A stretch of 64,000 nucleotides of DNA from a bacterium (GTDB taxonomy: Bacteria > Pseudomonadota > Alphaproteobacteria > Rhizobiales > Aestuariivirgaceae): the NCBI GenBank assembly GCA_022842165.1, contig JALHQC010000004.1, positions 91,763-155,762 on the forward strand, read 5' to 3'. Below are positions 53,472 to 63,409 of the stretch, piece by piece (position 1 is the first letter of the stretch; each line of letters opens with the position of its first letter). The position numbers were made by a program, and so were the translations under genes. The notes beneath the pieces were generated by a model. It did no database searches, had not been told where the DNA came from, and saw only the letters and a program-made list of their open reading frames with translations.

Positions 53472-54248
53472 CTAAGCAATCTGCCTCACTGGCCCCGATC
53501 TCTTCCTTGCATGCGCTCTCACCGCTTCACCAAACGCCGCGAAGAGCTTCACCGAATCCGGATTGTTCATCGCCTTGAATTCCGGGTGCCATTGGGTGCC
53601 GAAGGCGAAGGTCTTGGCGTCTCGCACGGAAACCGCCTCGATGATGCCGTCGGGGGCGGTCGCCTCAACGGCGAGGCCTGGCGCCAGGCGCTTGATGCCC
53701 TGGCGGTGGATCGAGTTCACCATCGTCTCGCGCTTGCCGAGAATCTTTTCCAGCATGCCGCCGGGGCGGATGTTGATGGCGTGAGACGGCGCATAGCGCA
53801 CGTCGACATCCTCATGCACCGGCGCGCGGTGATCGAGCCTCGCCTCGCCCTTCTGCAGTTCGGTTTCGAGCGTGCCGCCCAGCACCACGTTCAGTTCCTG
53901 AAACCCCCGGCAGATGCAGAACAGCGGCAGCCCCCGCGCGATCACCCGGCTGATCAGCTTCAACGTCGTGGCGTCGCGGGCATGGTCGTAGGGTTCGTGG
54001 TCGGCGGAGGGCTGCTCGCCATAATGCGGCGGGTGCACGTTCGAGACCGCACCCGTCATCACGATGCCATCGAAATGGTCGAGCAGCTCGTCGATCTCGA
54101 GTGCGTCGATCATCGAGGGAATCATCACGGGCGTGCAGGCGGAAGCCTCGGCCACGGCGCGCACATACTTGTCGCCGATCGAATGATAGAGGAAGCCATG
54201 GGCTTCATGCGTATCGGCCGGCAGGCCGACGAGGGGCAGGTACGACAT
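53472..54248 (-). CDS. Gamma-glutamyl-gamma-aminobutyrate hydrolase family protein (PuuD-like)
   Basis: The 258-residue class I amidotransferase-fold peptidase has the nucleophile Cys113 in FCICRGFQELNV and a His/Glu pair in FGTQWHPEF. PuuD hydrolyses gamma-glutamyl-GABA in the putrescine pathway. It lies far from the two ligases at 6002 and 13766 but may serve the same gamma-glutamylated amine route. The ATG at 54248 (MSYLPLVGLPADTH) is chosen; the long N-terminal extension from 54752 overlaps the divergent SDR gene and is not homologous. Confidence 0.85.
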   Translation of the reverse strand: MSYLPLVGLPADTHEAHGFLYHSIGDKYVRAVAEASACTPVMIPSMIDALEIDELLDHFDGIVMTGAVSNVHPPHYGEQPSADHEPYDHARDATTLKLISRVIARGLPLFCICRGFQELNVVLGGTLETELQKGEARLDHRAPVHEDVDVRYAPSHAINIRPGGMLEKILGKRETMVNSIHRQGIKRLAPGLAVEATAPDGIIEAVSVRDAKTFAFGTQWHPEFKAMNNPDSVKLFAAFGEAVRAHARKRSGPVRQIA

Positions 54249-54315
54249 TTCCGAGCCTTGTGAGGAACCTGATTTGGCGTCTAGATAGCCCGGCAAACAG
54301 GGAATTGTCCAACCG

Positions 54316-55086
54316 ATGATCCAAGTCACGCCCGCGATTAAGCTTTTCGACCTGACAGGCGAAGTGGCGCTGGTCACCGGCGCGTCATCGGGGCTGGGTT
54401 GGCGCTTTGCGCAGGTGCTGGCGGCCCATGGCGCGAAGGTGATCGCGGCGGCGCGCCGGGTGGACCGATTGCAGGCGCTGGCGGCCGAAAGCCCCAACAT
54501 CTTTCCCCTCGAACTCGACGTTACGCGGCCGCAGGATTTTCCCGCCGCACTCGATGCGGCCGAGGCGGCGGCAGGGCCGCTCACCCTTCTCGTCAACAAT
54601 GCCGGATGGGGTGGGCGCGACACGAGTTTCGAACATTCGGCGGAGGACTGGCAGCGGCTGCAGTCAACGAATGTCGATTCCCTATGGCATCTTTCCCAGG
54701 CCTTCGCGAAACGGCTGATGGCGCGCAAGCAGCCGGGCGCGATCATCAACATCTCGTCGGTTGCGGGCTATCTGGTCAGCGAGACGCCTGCGCCCTATGC
54801 GATCGGCAAGGCAGCGGTCGTGCAGATGACGAAGGCGCTCGCCTTCGAACTCGCCCGCCACAGGATCCGGGTGAACGGCATCGCGCCGGGCTACATCCAC
54901 AGCGAGATGACGGATGATTATCTCGCAAGCGAGGCCGGCAAGGCCATGCTGAAGCGCGTGCCGCAGCGCCGCGCCGGAGAGCCTTCCGATCTCGACGGCA
55001 CGCTCCTGCTGCTGGCATCGCCCAAGGCTTCCGCATTCATGACCGGCACCACCGTCATCGTCGATGGCGGCATTGCATTGAAATAG
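54316..55086 (+). CDS. SDR family short-chain dehydrogenase/reductase
   Basis: The 256-residue protein is a classical SDR: TGASSGLGWRFA near residue 21 binds NAD(P), NNAG is in LLVNNAGWGG, the catalytic Ser is in INISSVAGYL and the YxxxK pair is in YAIGKAAVV. It ends with TGTTVIVDGGIALK. It lies ten bases before the acyl-CoA dehydrogenase gene on the same strand, so a role in fatty or branched acyl-CoA metabolism is plausible. Substrate not determined. Confidence 0.88.
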   Translation: MIQVTPAIKLFDLTGEVALVTGASSGLGWRFAQVLAAHGAKVIAAARRVDRLQALAAESPNIFPLELDVTRPQDFPAALDAAEAAAGPLTLLVNNAGWGGRDTSFEHSAEDWQRLQSTNVDSLWHLSQAFAKRLMARKQPGAIINISSVAGYLVSETPAPYAIGKAAVVQMTKALAFELARHRIRVNGIAPGYIHSEMTDDYLASEAGKAMLKRVPQRRAGEPSDLDGTLLLLASPKASAFMTGTTVIVDGGIALK

Positions 55087-55095
55087 AGTTGACCC

Positions 55096-56298
55096 ATGGA
55101 TTTTTCGCTCTCTCCCGAAATCGACGCGCTGCGCCTCAAGGTTCGCGCCTTCGTCAACGAGAACATCCTGCCGCTCGAAGCGGACCGTTCGAACTACGAC
55201 GCGCATGAGAATATCCGCGGCGAAGTGCTGGGACCACTGCGCGAGATGGCGAAGCGCCAAGGCCTGTGGGCGCCGCAGATGCCAAAGGCGCGCGGCGGCC
55301 TGGGGCTGCCGATGGTGGGCTGGGCCGCCTTCTATGAAGAAGCGAACCGCTCGATCTTCGGACCTTTAAGCTTCAACTGCTGCGCGCCGGATGACGGCAA
55401 CATGAGCGTTCTCAACAAGGTGCTGAAGACGGAAGCGCAGAAGGACCAGTGGCTGCAGCCGATCATCGACGGCAAGATCCGTTCTTCCTTCGTGATGACG
55501 GAGCCGCATCCCGGCTCGGGCTCGGACCCCGGAGGCATGATGCTGACGCGCGCCGAAAAGCGCGGAGCCAAATATGTCGTACACGGACGGAAATGGTTCA
55601 TCTCGGGCGCGGATGGCGCCACCCACTTCATCCTGATGGCGCGCACGTCGGATGATCCGCGCCGGGGCCTGTCGGCCTTCCTCTATCACAAGGACCAGCC
55701 GGGCTGGCGCATCCTGCGGCGCATCGACACGATGGGGCCTGAGGAATATGGCGGCACCTGCGAACTCGAATTCGACGGGCTCGAGATTCCGGAAGAAAAC
55801 CTCCTGATGGAGGAGGGTGACGGCTTGCGCATCACCCAGATGCGGCTTGGCCCCGCGCGCCTCACCCATTGCATGCGCTGGTTGGGTCTCTCCAAGCGCT
55901 GCCTCGAGATCGCGCATCAATATGTGAGGGAGCGCAACGCCTTCGGCTCGACGCTGGGGAGCCGCGAAAGCGTGCAGATCATGCTGGGCGAGGTGGCCGC
56001 CGAAATCCAGAAGGGCAGGCTCCTCACCATGCATGCCGCATGGAAGCTCGATTCTGGCGACAAGGCACAGAAGGAAGTGTCGATGGCGAAAATCCATGTC
56101 GCCGACACGTTGAACCGCGCGGCGGACGTCGGCGTGCAGCTCTGCGGCGCGAAGGGCTATTCGAAGGACACGGTTCTCGAATGGATCTACCGCTACGCCC
56201 GCTGCGCCAAGCTGGTCGACGGCGCGTCCGAAGTCCACAAGATGGTGCTGGCGCGGAGTCTGGCGAAGGAAGGCAACGACTTCTGGCGGTGGGGTTGA
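55096..56298 (+). CDS. Acyl-CoA dehydrogenase family protein
   Basis: The 400-residue FAD enzyme shows acyl-CoA dehydrogenase motifs: SFVMTEPHPGSGSDPGG (flavin and substrate binding), KWFISGADGATHFILMARTSD, MGPEEYGGTCELEFDGLEIPEEN and, near the C-terminus, GYSKDTVLEWIYRYARCAKLVDGASEVHKMVLAR. It resembles the ACAD10/11-like branch more than short-chain enzymes. It shares a transcript with the SDR gene, and its stop overlaps the next ATG by one base (TGATG). Confidence 0.88.
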   Translation: MDFSLSPEIDALRLKVRAFVNENILPLEADRSNYDAHENIRGEVLGPLREMAKRQGLWAPQMPKARGGLGLPMVGWAAFYEEANRSIFGPLSFNCCAPDDGNMSVLNKVLKTEAQKDQWLQPIIDGKIRSSFVMTEPHPGSGSDPGGMMLTRAEKRGAKYVVHGRKWFISGADGATHFILMARTSDDPRRGLSAFLYHKDQPGWRILRRIDTMGPEEYGGTCELEFDGLEIPEENLLMEEGDGLRITQMRLGPARLTHCMRWLGLSKRCLEIAHQYVRERNAFGSTLGSRESVQIMLGEVAAEIQKGRLLTMHAAWKLDSGDKAQKEVSMAKIHVADTLNRAADVGVQLCGAKGYSKDTVLEWIYRYARCAKLVDGASEVHKMVLARSLAKEGNDFWRWG

Positions 56299-57008
56299 TG
56301 AGACGCCTCCGCCGCATACTGGCCATCCTTGCGGGCTTCGTGCTTGCAATCGGCGTCACCCTCTATGGATGGCTGGGGTTAACGTCAGTGTCGGCCGCCG
56401 ATCTGCCGCCCCTCAAGGATGGCGACATCATCTTCCAGTATTCAGGCAGTTCGCAAAGCCTGCCGATCCTGCTCGCGTCGCGCAGCGTCTACACGCATAT
56501 GGGCATCATCGATCTGACTGAAAAAAGTGGACCCATGGTGCTGGAGGCGACTTCGCCCGTGAAGGCTACGCCGCTCGATGAGTGGATCGAAAGCGGCGAT
56601 GGCGGCCGCATCACCATCAAGCGCGATCCAACCCTCACACATGATCAGGCCTATGCCATCCTCGACGAGGCCAGAAAGTATTTGGGTCTGCCATACGATC
56701 TGTTCTTCCTGAATGGACGAGATGCGATCTACTGCAGCGAGCTTGTGCATCTCGCCTATGGCGATGGCGCAGGGATTTCCGTGGGTCAGATCCAGAAGGT
56801 GAAGGAGCTCGATATCGATTACGCGCCTGTCCGCAAGCTCATCGAACAGCGTTGGCAGAGATATCCGTTGTGCCGGGACGGGCAGAAGCAGAGCTTCGAT
56901 GACTGCTATCGGACAATCCTTGAACAGGAACTGGTGACGCCTGCGAGCATTGCGCGCGATGCAAGGCTGCAAATGGTCTTCACCAATTTCGGCATCGCCG
57001 CGGAGTAG
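56298..57008 (+). CDS. YiiX-type permuted papain-like cysteine hydrolase
   Basis: The 236-residue protein has an N-terminal membrane anchor or signal (residues 7-33) and the permuted NlpC/P60-like fold of the YaeF/YiiX (C92) family. GDIIFQYSG starts the domain, His67 is in SVYTHMGII, and the nucleophile Cys146 is in AIYCSELVHLAY. Such proteins are predicted periplasmic peptidases or acyltransferases of unknown substrate. It overlaps the acyl-CoA dehydrogenase stop by one base. The C-terminal third (DGQKQSFDDCYRTILEQELV) also fits the family. Confidence 0.83.
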   Translation: MRRLRRILAILAGFVLAIGVTLYGWLGLTSVSAADLPPLKDGDIIFQYSGSSQSLPILLASRSVYTHMGIIDLTEKSGPMVLEATSPVKATPLDEWIESGDGGRITIKRDPTLTHDQAYAILDEARKYLGLPYDLFFLNGRDAIYCSELVHLAYGDGAGISVGQIQKVKELDIDYAPVRKLIEQRWQRYPLCRDGQKQSFDDCYRTILEQELVTPASIARDARLQMVFTNFGIAAE

Positions 57009-57078
57009 CCGAAAAGGTCCATGCCACGCCTGCTCGGGCGGAAGCGACACGCGATGTCCAACAGAGGGGTTGTGCAAA

Positions 57079-57711
57079 ATGAAACCCGCCATGATTACCA
57101 ACCCGGACGATTTCTTCTCGCTGGGCTGCGGGCGCTGCGAGCGGTTTGCCACGGCTGATTGCTCGACGCGCCGCTGGATCGAGGGGCTTACTGCATTGCG
57201 CCGTATTTGCCTCGATGAGGGACTTGCCGAGACGGCGAAGTGGGGCCACCCGTGCTATGTGCATGCCGGGCGCAACATCGCCATCATCGGCGCGTATCGC
57301 GAGAGCTTCCGGCTTGGCTTCATGAACGCGGCACTGCTGAAGGACGATGGGGGCGTGCTCACCCCCTCCGGCCCCAATACCCGCCATCCTGACATCATCC
57401 GGTTCACGGAGAATGGCGATGCCGTGCGGCTTCAGCCGGTGATTGCCGCCTACCTGAAGCAATTGATGTTGCATGCCGAGGCGGGGACAAAGCCGCCACG
57501 CGAGGACCATGCGCTTCAGCTTCCCGCCGAACTGACGGACGCGCTCGATGACGACCCTGAACTGGCGGAGGCCTTCCAGGGCCTCACGCCGGGCCGCCAG
57601 CGGAGCTATGTCATCGCTCTCAGCTCCGCCAAGGCATCGGTGACAAGAATAGCGCGCATTGCAAAGTTCCGGAACCGGATCATGGCCGGCAAGGGCGCCA
57701 CGGAACTGTAG
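57079..57711 (+). CDS. YdeI/OmpD-associated family protein (DUF1801 plus OmdA-like domain)
   Basis: The 210-residue protein has a DUF1801-like domain (residues 20-110, ETAKWGHPCYVHAGRNIAIIG, GFMNAALLKDDGGVL) and a C-terminal YdeI/OmdA-type region (QLPAELTDALDDDPELAEAF, TPGRQRSYVIALSSAKASVTRI). YdeI-like proteins are associated with bacteriocin protection or outer membrane stress, with no defined biochemistry. The ATG at 57079 is chosen (MKPAMITNPDDFF); the frame upstream runs into the YiiX gene. It converges with chrA with 21 bases between stops. Confidence 0.82.
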   Translation: MKPAMITNPDDFFSLGCGRCERFATADCSTRRWIEGLTALRRICLDEGLAETAKWGHPCYVHAGRNIAIIGAYRESFRLGFMNAALLKDDGGVLTPSGPNTRHPDIIRFTENGDAVRLQPVIAAYLKQLMLHAEAGTKPPREDHALQLPAELTDALDDDPELAEAFQGLTPGRQRSYVIALSSAKASVTRIARIAKFRNRIMAGKGATEL

Positions 57712-57732
57712 CGCCACACAACACTGCGCATG

Positions 57733-58995
57733 TCACACCAGCAACCGCCACGCCGCGCCAAGCATGGCGCAGATGATCAGTGTGCGGATGATGCCGAGGT
57801 GGAAGCGGAGCAGCAGGGCTGCTGCAACGAGGCTCAGGCCCAGGGCGAACCAGTCCAATCCGGTCCAATCCGGTATCCACGGACGGAACCATCCGGCATC
57901 GAGCCGTTCCACCTTGCCGAACAGCACATGCAGGCCGAACCAGACCGAGAGGTTGAGGATGACGCCGACGACGGCGGCGGTGATGGCCGAGAGCGCACCC
58001 GACAATCGCGGCCTGCTGCCTATCGCTTCGATATAGGGCGCACCGGCGAAGATCCACAGGAAGCAGGGTGCAAAGGTCATCCACAGCGTCACCACCGCGC
58101 CGGCGATGCCACCCCAGATCGAGCCCATCTCGCGGAAGGCGGCGAAATAGCCCACGAACTGCGTGACGAGGATCAGGGGGCCGGGCGTCGTTTCGGCGAG
58201 CGCCAGCCCGTCGATCATTTCAGGCGCGGTCAGCCAGCCTTCACGCTCGACGGCGGCCTGTGCCATGTAGGCCAGCACGGCATAGGCGCCACCAAAGGTG
58301 ACGACGGCGAGCTTCGAGAAGAACACGCCGATCTCCGTCAGGACGTGGTCAGGCCCGAGAAGGGCCGCCAGCGCCGCCAGCGGCACCAGCCAGATGGCGG
58401 ACCAGATGGCGATGGTGCGGCCCATCGCGCCGAAAGAGGGCAGCGTTCCAGTTGCCACATCGCTCACGCCGCCCGCGCGGATGAAACCATAGAGTGCCGC
58501 GGCGATGATGATGATGGGGAAGGGCACCGCGAAACAATAGAGCGCCAGGAAGGCCAGCGCGGCGATCGCCCAGTCGCCTGTCGTCTTCAACGCCCGCTTC
58601 GCCACCCGCAGCAGGGCCTCGATGACGATCGCCAGAACCGCCGCCTTTACGCCGTAGAAGATGGCCTCCACCAGCGGCACATTGCCGAAGCTTGCGTAAA
58701 GCATGGTGAGGGCCAGCACCACGAAGGCGCCAGGCAACACGAATAGCAGGCCCGCCGCGAGGCCGCCCTTGACGCCATGGAGTTTCCACCCGGCATAGGT
58801 GGCAAGCTGCATCGCCTCCGGACCGGGAAGCAGCATGCAGAAATTGAGCGCCGAGAGATATTCCTTCTCGGTCAGCCATTGCCGCTCGTCGACGATCTCG
58901 CGGTGCATCAGCGCGATCTGCCCGGCGGGCCCGCCGAAAGACAGAAGCCCGATCCGCGTCCAGACCTTGAGGGCATCCGCAAATGTCACGCTCAC
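57733..58995 (-). CDS. chrA: Chromate transporter ChrA
   Basis: The 420-residue, two-domain (CHR-CHR) membrane protein has the ChrA signatures FADALKVWTRIGLLSFGGPAGQIALMH and FFSKLAVVTFGGAYAVLAYM, one per half, and PGPEAMQLATYAG. It exports chromate using membrane energy. The start is a GTG at 58995, overlapping the stop of the upstream chromate resistance gene as GTGA; a second GTG at 58989 is possible. Its helices run from about residue 20 to the end. Confidence 0.9.
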   Translation of the reverse strand: MSVTFADALKVWTRIGLLSFGGPAGQIALMHREIVDERQWLTEKEYLSALNFCMLLPGPEAMQLATYAGWKLHGVKGGLAAGLLFVLPGAFVVLALTMLYASFGNVPLVEAIFYGVKAAVLAIVIEALLRVAKRALKTTGDWAIAALAFLALYCFAVPFPIIIIAAALYGFIRAGGVSDVATGTLPSFGAMGRTIAIWSAIWLVPLAALAALLGPDHVLTEIGVFFSKLAVVTFGGAYAVLAYMAQAAVEREGWLTAPEMIDGLALAETTPGPLILVTQFVGYFAAFREMGSIWGGIAGAVVTLWMTFAPCFLWIFAGAPYIEAIGSRPRLSGALSAITAAVVGVILNLSVWFGLHVLFGKVERLDAGWFRPWIPDWTGLDWFALGLSLVAAALLLRFHLGIIRTLIICAMLGAAWRLLV

Positions 58996-59810
58996 ATCTT
59001 CGCCTTGCTGGTGGGCCAGTTGTGGGTTTCCTCGGTCGCGTCGCGGCACCATCGGTAGAAGGCGTCGTAGAGCGGGATCCCGGCGGCGAGCTGTTCGAGG
59101 TCATCGCTGTGGATGCGCGACAGGCCAAGCGATGCCGCCAGAAGCCCCGGCGCTTCCGGCGAGAGATCGAGCCTTGCCGTGTCGGCGGCGCGCACGATCG
59201 TTGCAAGCCGTTGCAAGGGCTCGGTGCCGAGGTTCCATTCCGCGATCATCGTGTCGAAGGTGCAGTGCTCGCCGCGATGGCTCCAGAATGTGTTCTCGAT
59301 GTCGAAGGGCGTCGCGCCAAACCGGCTGGCAACGCCCTCGACTTCCGCAGCAGCGACGAACAGGAACACCGCTGACCGATCGATAAAGCGGCGGATCAGC
59401 CAGGGGCAGGCGATGCGGTCGATCTTGGGCCGCGCCCGCGTTACCCACAGCGTGCGGCCCTGCGCGTCGCGCGGCGGCAGTTTTGCGGCCGGCACCAGCG
59501 GAAGCCCGGCTTGCTTCCAGCCCTCGAAGCCACCTTCGAGCGATATCGCATCGGCGCCGGCATGACGCAGCCAGGCCGAGGCGCCATGGCTGAGCTTGGC
59601 GCCGCGATGGCACAGGGTCACCACCGATGAACCTGCAAAGCCCTCCGCCCAATCCGCCACATCTCGGTGGGGGCGGCGGATCGAACCCGGCAGCAGCAGG
59701 GGGGCCGCGTCGAAATCCTCGGGCGTTCGCACATCGATGATGGCGGGGGCCGCAGGGGTACCGATCAGCCGCATCAGCTTCTCGGGTGAAATCATGTTGG
59801 GAGCGGACAT
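58992..59810 (-). CDS. Rhodanese-ChrB chromate resistance fusion protein
   Basis: The 272-residue protein joins a rhodanese domain (about residues 5-115) with Cys in VTLCHRGAKLSHGAS to a ChrB-type C-terminal domain (TLWVTRARPKIDRIACPWLIRRFID, GEHCTFDTMIAEWNLG). The second domain is associated with chromate sensing or resistance, and the first may transfer sulfur or reduce a thiol. The ATG at 59810 (MSAPNM) is chosen. It is translationally coupled to chrA and divergent from the large oxidoreductase at 59968. Confidence 0.86.
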   Translation of the reverse strand: MSAPNMISPEKLMRLIGTPAAPAIIDVRTPEDFDAAPLLLPGSIRRPHRDVADWAEGFAGSSVVTLCHRGAKLSHGASAWLRHAGADAISLEGGFEGWKQAGLPLVPAAKLPPRDAQGRTLWVTRARPKIDRIACPWLIRRFIDRSAVFLFVAAAEVEGVASRFGATPFDIENTFWSHRGEHCTFDTMIAEWNLGTEPLQRLATIVRAADTARLDLSPEAPGLLAASLGLSRIHSDDLEQLAAGIPLYDAFYRWCRDATEETHNWPTSKAKM

Positions 59811-59967
59811 GATGGCGCCTTTCAAGTGTGGTGCAGGTCCGCAATGCTTGGGCTGGCGCCTTGAGGGGAGATCGCGATATCCCCTGCCGCCTTGCATAGC
59901 GGCTCTGCCATTGCTGTCAAGACGGCGGAGGTTTGCCGGAAAGGGAAGGGGTGTTAGAACTGCGCCC

Positions 59968-62900
59968 ATGTCAAAATCGACCCACAGCCTCAGCGATGTT
60001 TATGACCTTTCGATAACGCGCCTGTTCCTCACCGGGCCGCAGGCGATCCTGCGCATGGCGCTGATGCAGTCGGAGCACGACCGTCGGGCGGGCCTCAACA
60101 CGGCGGGCTATGTGTCGGGCTATCGCGGCTCGCCGGTCGGCACGGTCGACAACCAGTTCCAGGCGGCGAAACCGGTGCTGGAACCGCGCAACATCACCTT
60201 TCATTCCGGCCTCAACGAAGACCTTGCGGCCACCGCCGTGTGGGGCACGCAGCAGGCCGAGATGCGGGGCGAGGGCAAGTATGACGGCGTTTTCGCCATC
60301 TGGTATGGCAAGGGGCCGGGGGTTGACCGTTCGGGCGACGTGTTCCGCCACGCCAACATGGCCGGAACCTCGCCCCATGGCGGCGTGCTCGCCATCGCAG
60401 GCGACGATCATTCGGGTGAATCCTCCACCGTCGTCCACGCCAGTGATGTGGCCCTCACCGATGCGATGATGCCGGTGCTGTCGCCCGCCGGCGTGCAGGA
60501 GATCATCGACTTCGGCCTCATGGGCTTTGCGCTTTCGCGCTATGCCAGCGTGTGGGCCGGCCTGAAGTGCGTTCACGACACGGTCGAATCCGCCGCCGTC
60601 GTCGAAGCGGGGCCGGGCCGTGTGGCGCCGGTCATCCCGAAAGATCATGTGCTTCCGCCGGGCGGCCTTTCGATTCGCCCGAGCGATGACCGCTTCGCGC
60701 AGGAAGAGCGGCTCTTCGTTCACAAGATGGCGGCGGTGAAGGCCTTCACCTGCGCCAACGCCATCAACCGCATCGTCATGCGGGGTGGCCTCAAGCCGAG
60801 CCTCGGCATCGTGGCGGCGGGCAAGGCCTATCTCGACGTGCGGCAGGCGTTGGACGATCTGGGCATCGACGAGGTGCAGGCGGCCAAGCTCGGCATCAGG
60901 CTCCTGAAGATCGGCATGGTGTGGCCGCTGGAGCCCTCGATCATCCGCGATTTTGCCAAGGGGCTTTCCACCATCATGGTGGTGGAAGAAAAGCGCCCGC
61001 TGATCGAGGCGCAGATCCGCGATATTCTGTATGCGGAGGACAATCGCCCTACCATCATCGGCAAGGCGGACGAGAGTGGCAAGACGCTGTTTGCTGCCCA
61101 CGGGGTGCTGGAACCGAACCAGATTGCGCTCGCGGTCGCCGAACGCATCAGGGACCGCGCGGTTTCCACTTGCGCTTCTGCGCTCCAATCCGCCACCACG
61201 GCACGGAACCAGGCCGATCTCGTGGCGCGGGTTCCCTATTTCTGTGCGGGCTGCCCGCATAATTCTTCGACCGTGCTGCCGGAAGGTGCGCGCGGCTATG
61301 CGGGCATCGGCTGCCATTGGCTGGCGCAGTTCGTGCCGGGCCGCAAGACCGAGGGTGCCACCCACATGGGCGGGGAGGGTGCGAACTGGGTGGGCGAGGC
61401 GCCCTTCTCGAAGCGTGCCCACGTGTTCCAAAACATCGGTGACGGTACCTATAATCATTCAGGGCTCATGGCGATCCGCCATGCGGTGGCGACCGGCACC
61501 ACCATCACCTACAAGATCCTGTTCAACGATGCGGTCGCCATGACCGGCGGCCAGCGCAATGACGGCGGCCTTACCGTACAGCAGATCGCCCAGCAGATGC
61601 GGGCGATCGGCGTCGCGCGCATCGCAATTGTCTCGGACGAGCCCGACAAATATCCGTCACGCGGTGAATTCCCGGCCTTCACAAGCTTTCATCACCGCAG
61701 CGAGTTGCAGGCGGTGCAGACCGAGATGATGGATGTGAAGGGCACGTCCGTCATCATCTATGACCAGACCTGTGCCGCCGAGAAGCGCCGCCGCCGCAAG
61801 AAGGGCGAATTCCCCGATCCTCAGAAACGCGTCTTCATCAACGAGCTTGTGTGCGAAGGCTGCGGCGATTGCGGCGTCCAGTCGAACTGCGTGGCGATCC
61901 AGCCGGCCGAAACCGAGTTCGGCCGTAAGCGCAAGATCGACCAGTCGTCCTGCAACAAGGACTTTTCCTGCCTCAAGGGCTTCTGCCCGAGCTTCGTGAC
62001 GGTCGAGGGCGGCGAGCTGGTGAAGGGTTCCGGCCCCGCCGCCGTCGATCTCGAGAAGGTGCCGTTCCCGGTTCTGGCGGAACCGCAACTGCCAGCGCTC
62101 GACAAGCCCTGGAGCATTCTCGTCACCGGCATCGGTGGCACCGGCGTCGTCACCATCGGGCATATCTTGGGGCAGGCCGCCTATATGGAGGGCATGGGTG
62201 CTGCGCTGATCGACATGGTCGGCATCTCGCAGAAGAATGGCGCCGTCGTCACGCATCTGAAACTCGCCGCGAAGCCTGAAGATATCTCCGCCGTCCGTGT
62301 CGCAAGCGGCCATGCCGATCTCATTCTCGGCTGCGATCTCATCACCAGTTCGGCGGAACGCATCCTGTCCGCCGCATCGCGCGACAAGACGGTGGCCGTC
62401 GTCAACAGCCACGAAACCATGCCGGCGCATTTCGCGCATGATGCCAACTTCGATATTCAAGGCGGCGCGCTGACCCTGAAGATCGCAGCGGCGGTCAGGC
62501 AAGGCGGGCTCAATGCCATCGACGCCACGGGGATTGCCACGGCGCTGCTGGGCGACTCGATCGCCGCCAATCTTTTCACGCTGGGCTTTGCCTGGCAGAA
62601 GGGCCTTGTGCCCATCCCGCGCGAGGCGATCGAGGCGGCGGTAAAGCTCAATGGCGTCGGCGTGAAAATGAACCTCGCTGCCTTCCTGTGGGGCCGCAGG
62701 GCCGCGGCGGATGAGACCGCCGTGCGCGCGGTGATCGGCGCCAAGGCTGATCCGAAGCGCGAGACGCTGGACGATGTCATCTCCCGGCGCGCGGGTTTCC
62801 TCACCAGCTACCAGAATGCTCCGTATGCGGAGAGCTATCGTGCCTTCGTCAATCAGGTACGCGCGAGGTCCGAGCCGCTGGCGGAGGCCGTGGCCAAGAA

Positions 62901-63405
62901 CCTCTTCAAGCTGATGGCCTACAAGGACGAGTATGAAGTCGCTCGCCTCTACACCTCGGGCGATTTCGCGGCCAGCATCGCGAAGCAGTTCAAGGGCGGT
63001 TACCAGCTGAAATTCCACCTCGCCCCGCCGATCATGGGCCGCAAGGACGCGTTCACGGGGAAGCCGCTGAAGACCGAATTCGGACCGTGGATGATGCAGG
63101 CCTTCCGCATCCTGGCGAAATTCAAGGGCCTGCGCGGCACAGCCTTCGATATCTTCGGCCGCACGGCGGAACGCCGGATGGAGCGGCAGCTGATCGTGGA
63201 TTACCGTGCAACGATAGAGCGGCTGGTGCCGAAACTCACCGCATCGAATGCCGCTCTCGCACTGGAAATCGCCTCGCTCCCCGACATGATCCGGGGTTTC
63301 GGCCATGTGAAGGAGGCCAATGTGATGAAGGCCAGGCTACGCGAGGCTGAATTGCTGCAAGCCTTCGAAGGCCGGGCTCCCGCCATGAAGGCGGCGGCGG
63401 AGTAG
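59968..63405 (+). CDS. Indolepyruvate ferredoxin oxidoreductase family protein (fused alpha/beta)
   Basis: The 1145-residue protein fuses all parts of a 2-oxoacid:ferredoxin oxidoreductase. The N-terminal pyrimidine domain (YDLSITRLFLTGPQAILRM) is followed by a thiamine diphosphate-binding region with FCAGCPHNSS and GEGANWVGEAPF, a ferredoxin-like segment CEGCGDCGVQSNC plus SSCNKDFSCLKGFCPS, and a C-terminal gamma domain (SILVTGIGGTGVVTIG). It oxidatively decarboxylates an aryl or branched 2-oxoacid to the acyl-CoA. The start at 59968 removes a frame extension that lies within the divergent rhodanese gene. Confidence 0.93.
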   Translation: MSKSTHSLSDVYDLSITRLFLTGPQAILRMALMQSEHDRRAGLNTAGYVSGYRGSPVGTVDNQFQAAKPVLEPRNITFHSGLNEDLAATAVWGTQQAEMRGEGKYDGVFAIWYGKGPGVDRSGDVFRHANMAGTSPHGGVLAIAGDDHSGESSTVVHASDVALTDAMMPVLSPAGVQEIIDFGLMGFALSRYASVWAGLKCVHDTVESAAVVEAGPGRVAPVIPKDHVLPPGGLSIRPSDDRFAQEERLFVHKMAAVKAFTCANAINRIVMRGGLKPSLGIVAAGKAYLDVRQALDDLGIDEVQAAKLGIRLLKIGMVWPLEPSIIRDFAKGLSTIMVVEEKRPLIEAQIRDILYAEDNRPTIIGKADESGKTLFAAHGVLEPNQIALAVAERIRDRAVSTCASALQSATTARNQADLVARVPYFCAGCPHNSSTVLPEGARGYAGIGCHWLAQFVPGRKTEGATHMGGEGANWVGEAPFSKRAHVFQNIGDGTYNHSGLMAIRHAVATGTTITYKILFNDAVAMTGGQRNDGGLTVQQIAQQMRAIGVARIAIVSDEPDKYPSRGEFPAFTSFHHRSELQAVQTEMMDVKGTSVIIYDQTCAAEKRRRRKKGEFPDPQKRVFINELVCEGCGDCGVQSNCVAIQPAETEFGRKRKIDQSSCNKDFSCLKGFCPSFVTVEGGELVKGSGPAAVDLEKVPFPVLAEPQLPALDKPWSILVTGIGGTGVVTIGHILGQAAYMEGMGAALIDMVGISQKNGAVVTHLKLAAKPEDISAVRVASGHADLILGCDLITSSAERILSAASRDKTVAVVNSHETMPAHFAHDANFDIQGGALTLKIAAAVRQGGLNAIDATGIATALLGDSIAANLFTLGFAWQKGLVPIPREAIEAAVKLNGVGVKMNLAAFLWGRRAAADETAVRAVIGAKADPKRETLDDVISRRAGFLTSYQNAPYAESYRAFVNQVRARSEPLAEAVAKNLFKLMAYKDEYEVARLYTSGDFAASIAKQFKGGYQLKFHLAPPIMGRKDAFTGKPLKTEFGPWMMQAFRILAKFKGLRGTAFDIFGRTAERRMERQLIVDYRATIERLVPKLTASNAALALEIASLPDMIRGFGHVKEANVMKARLREAELLQAFEGRAPAMKAAAE

Positions 63406-63409
63406 AAGC

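Noticed and set aside
59971..63306. Two long minus-strand frames (495 and 549 codons) opposite the indolepyruvate oxidoreductase gene
   Set aside because: They are low-complexity His/Arg/Asp-rich shadows of a fully conserved plus-strand gene.
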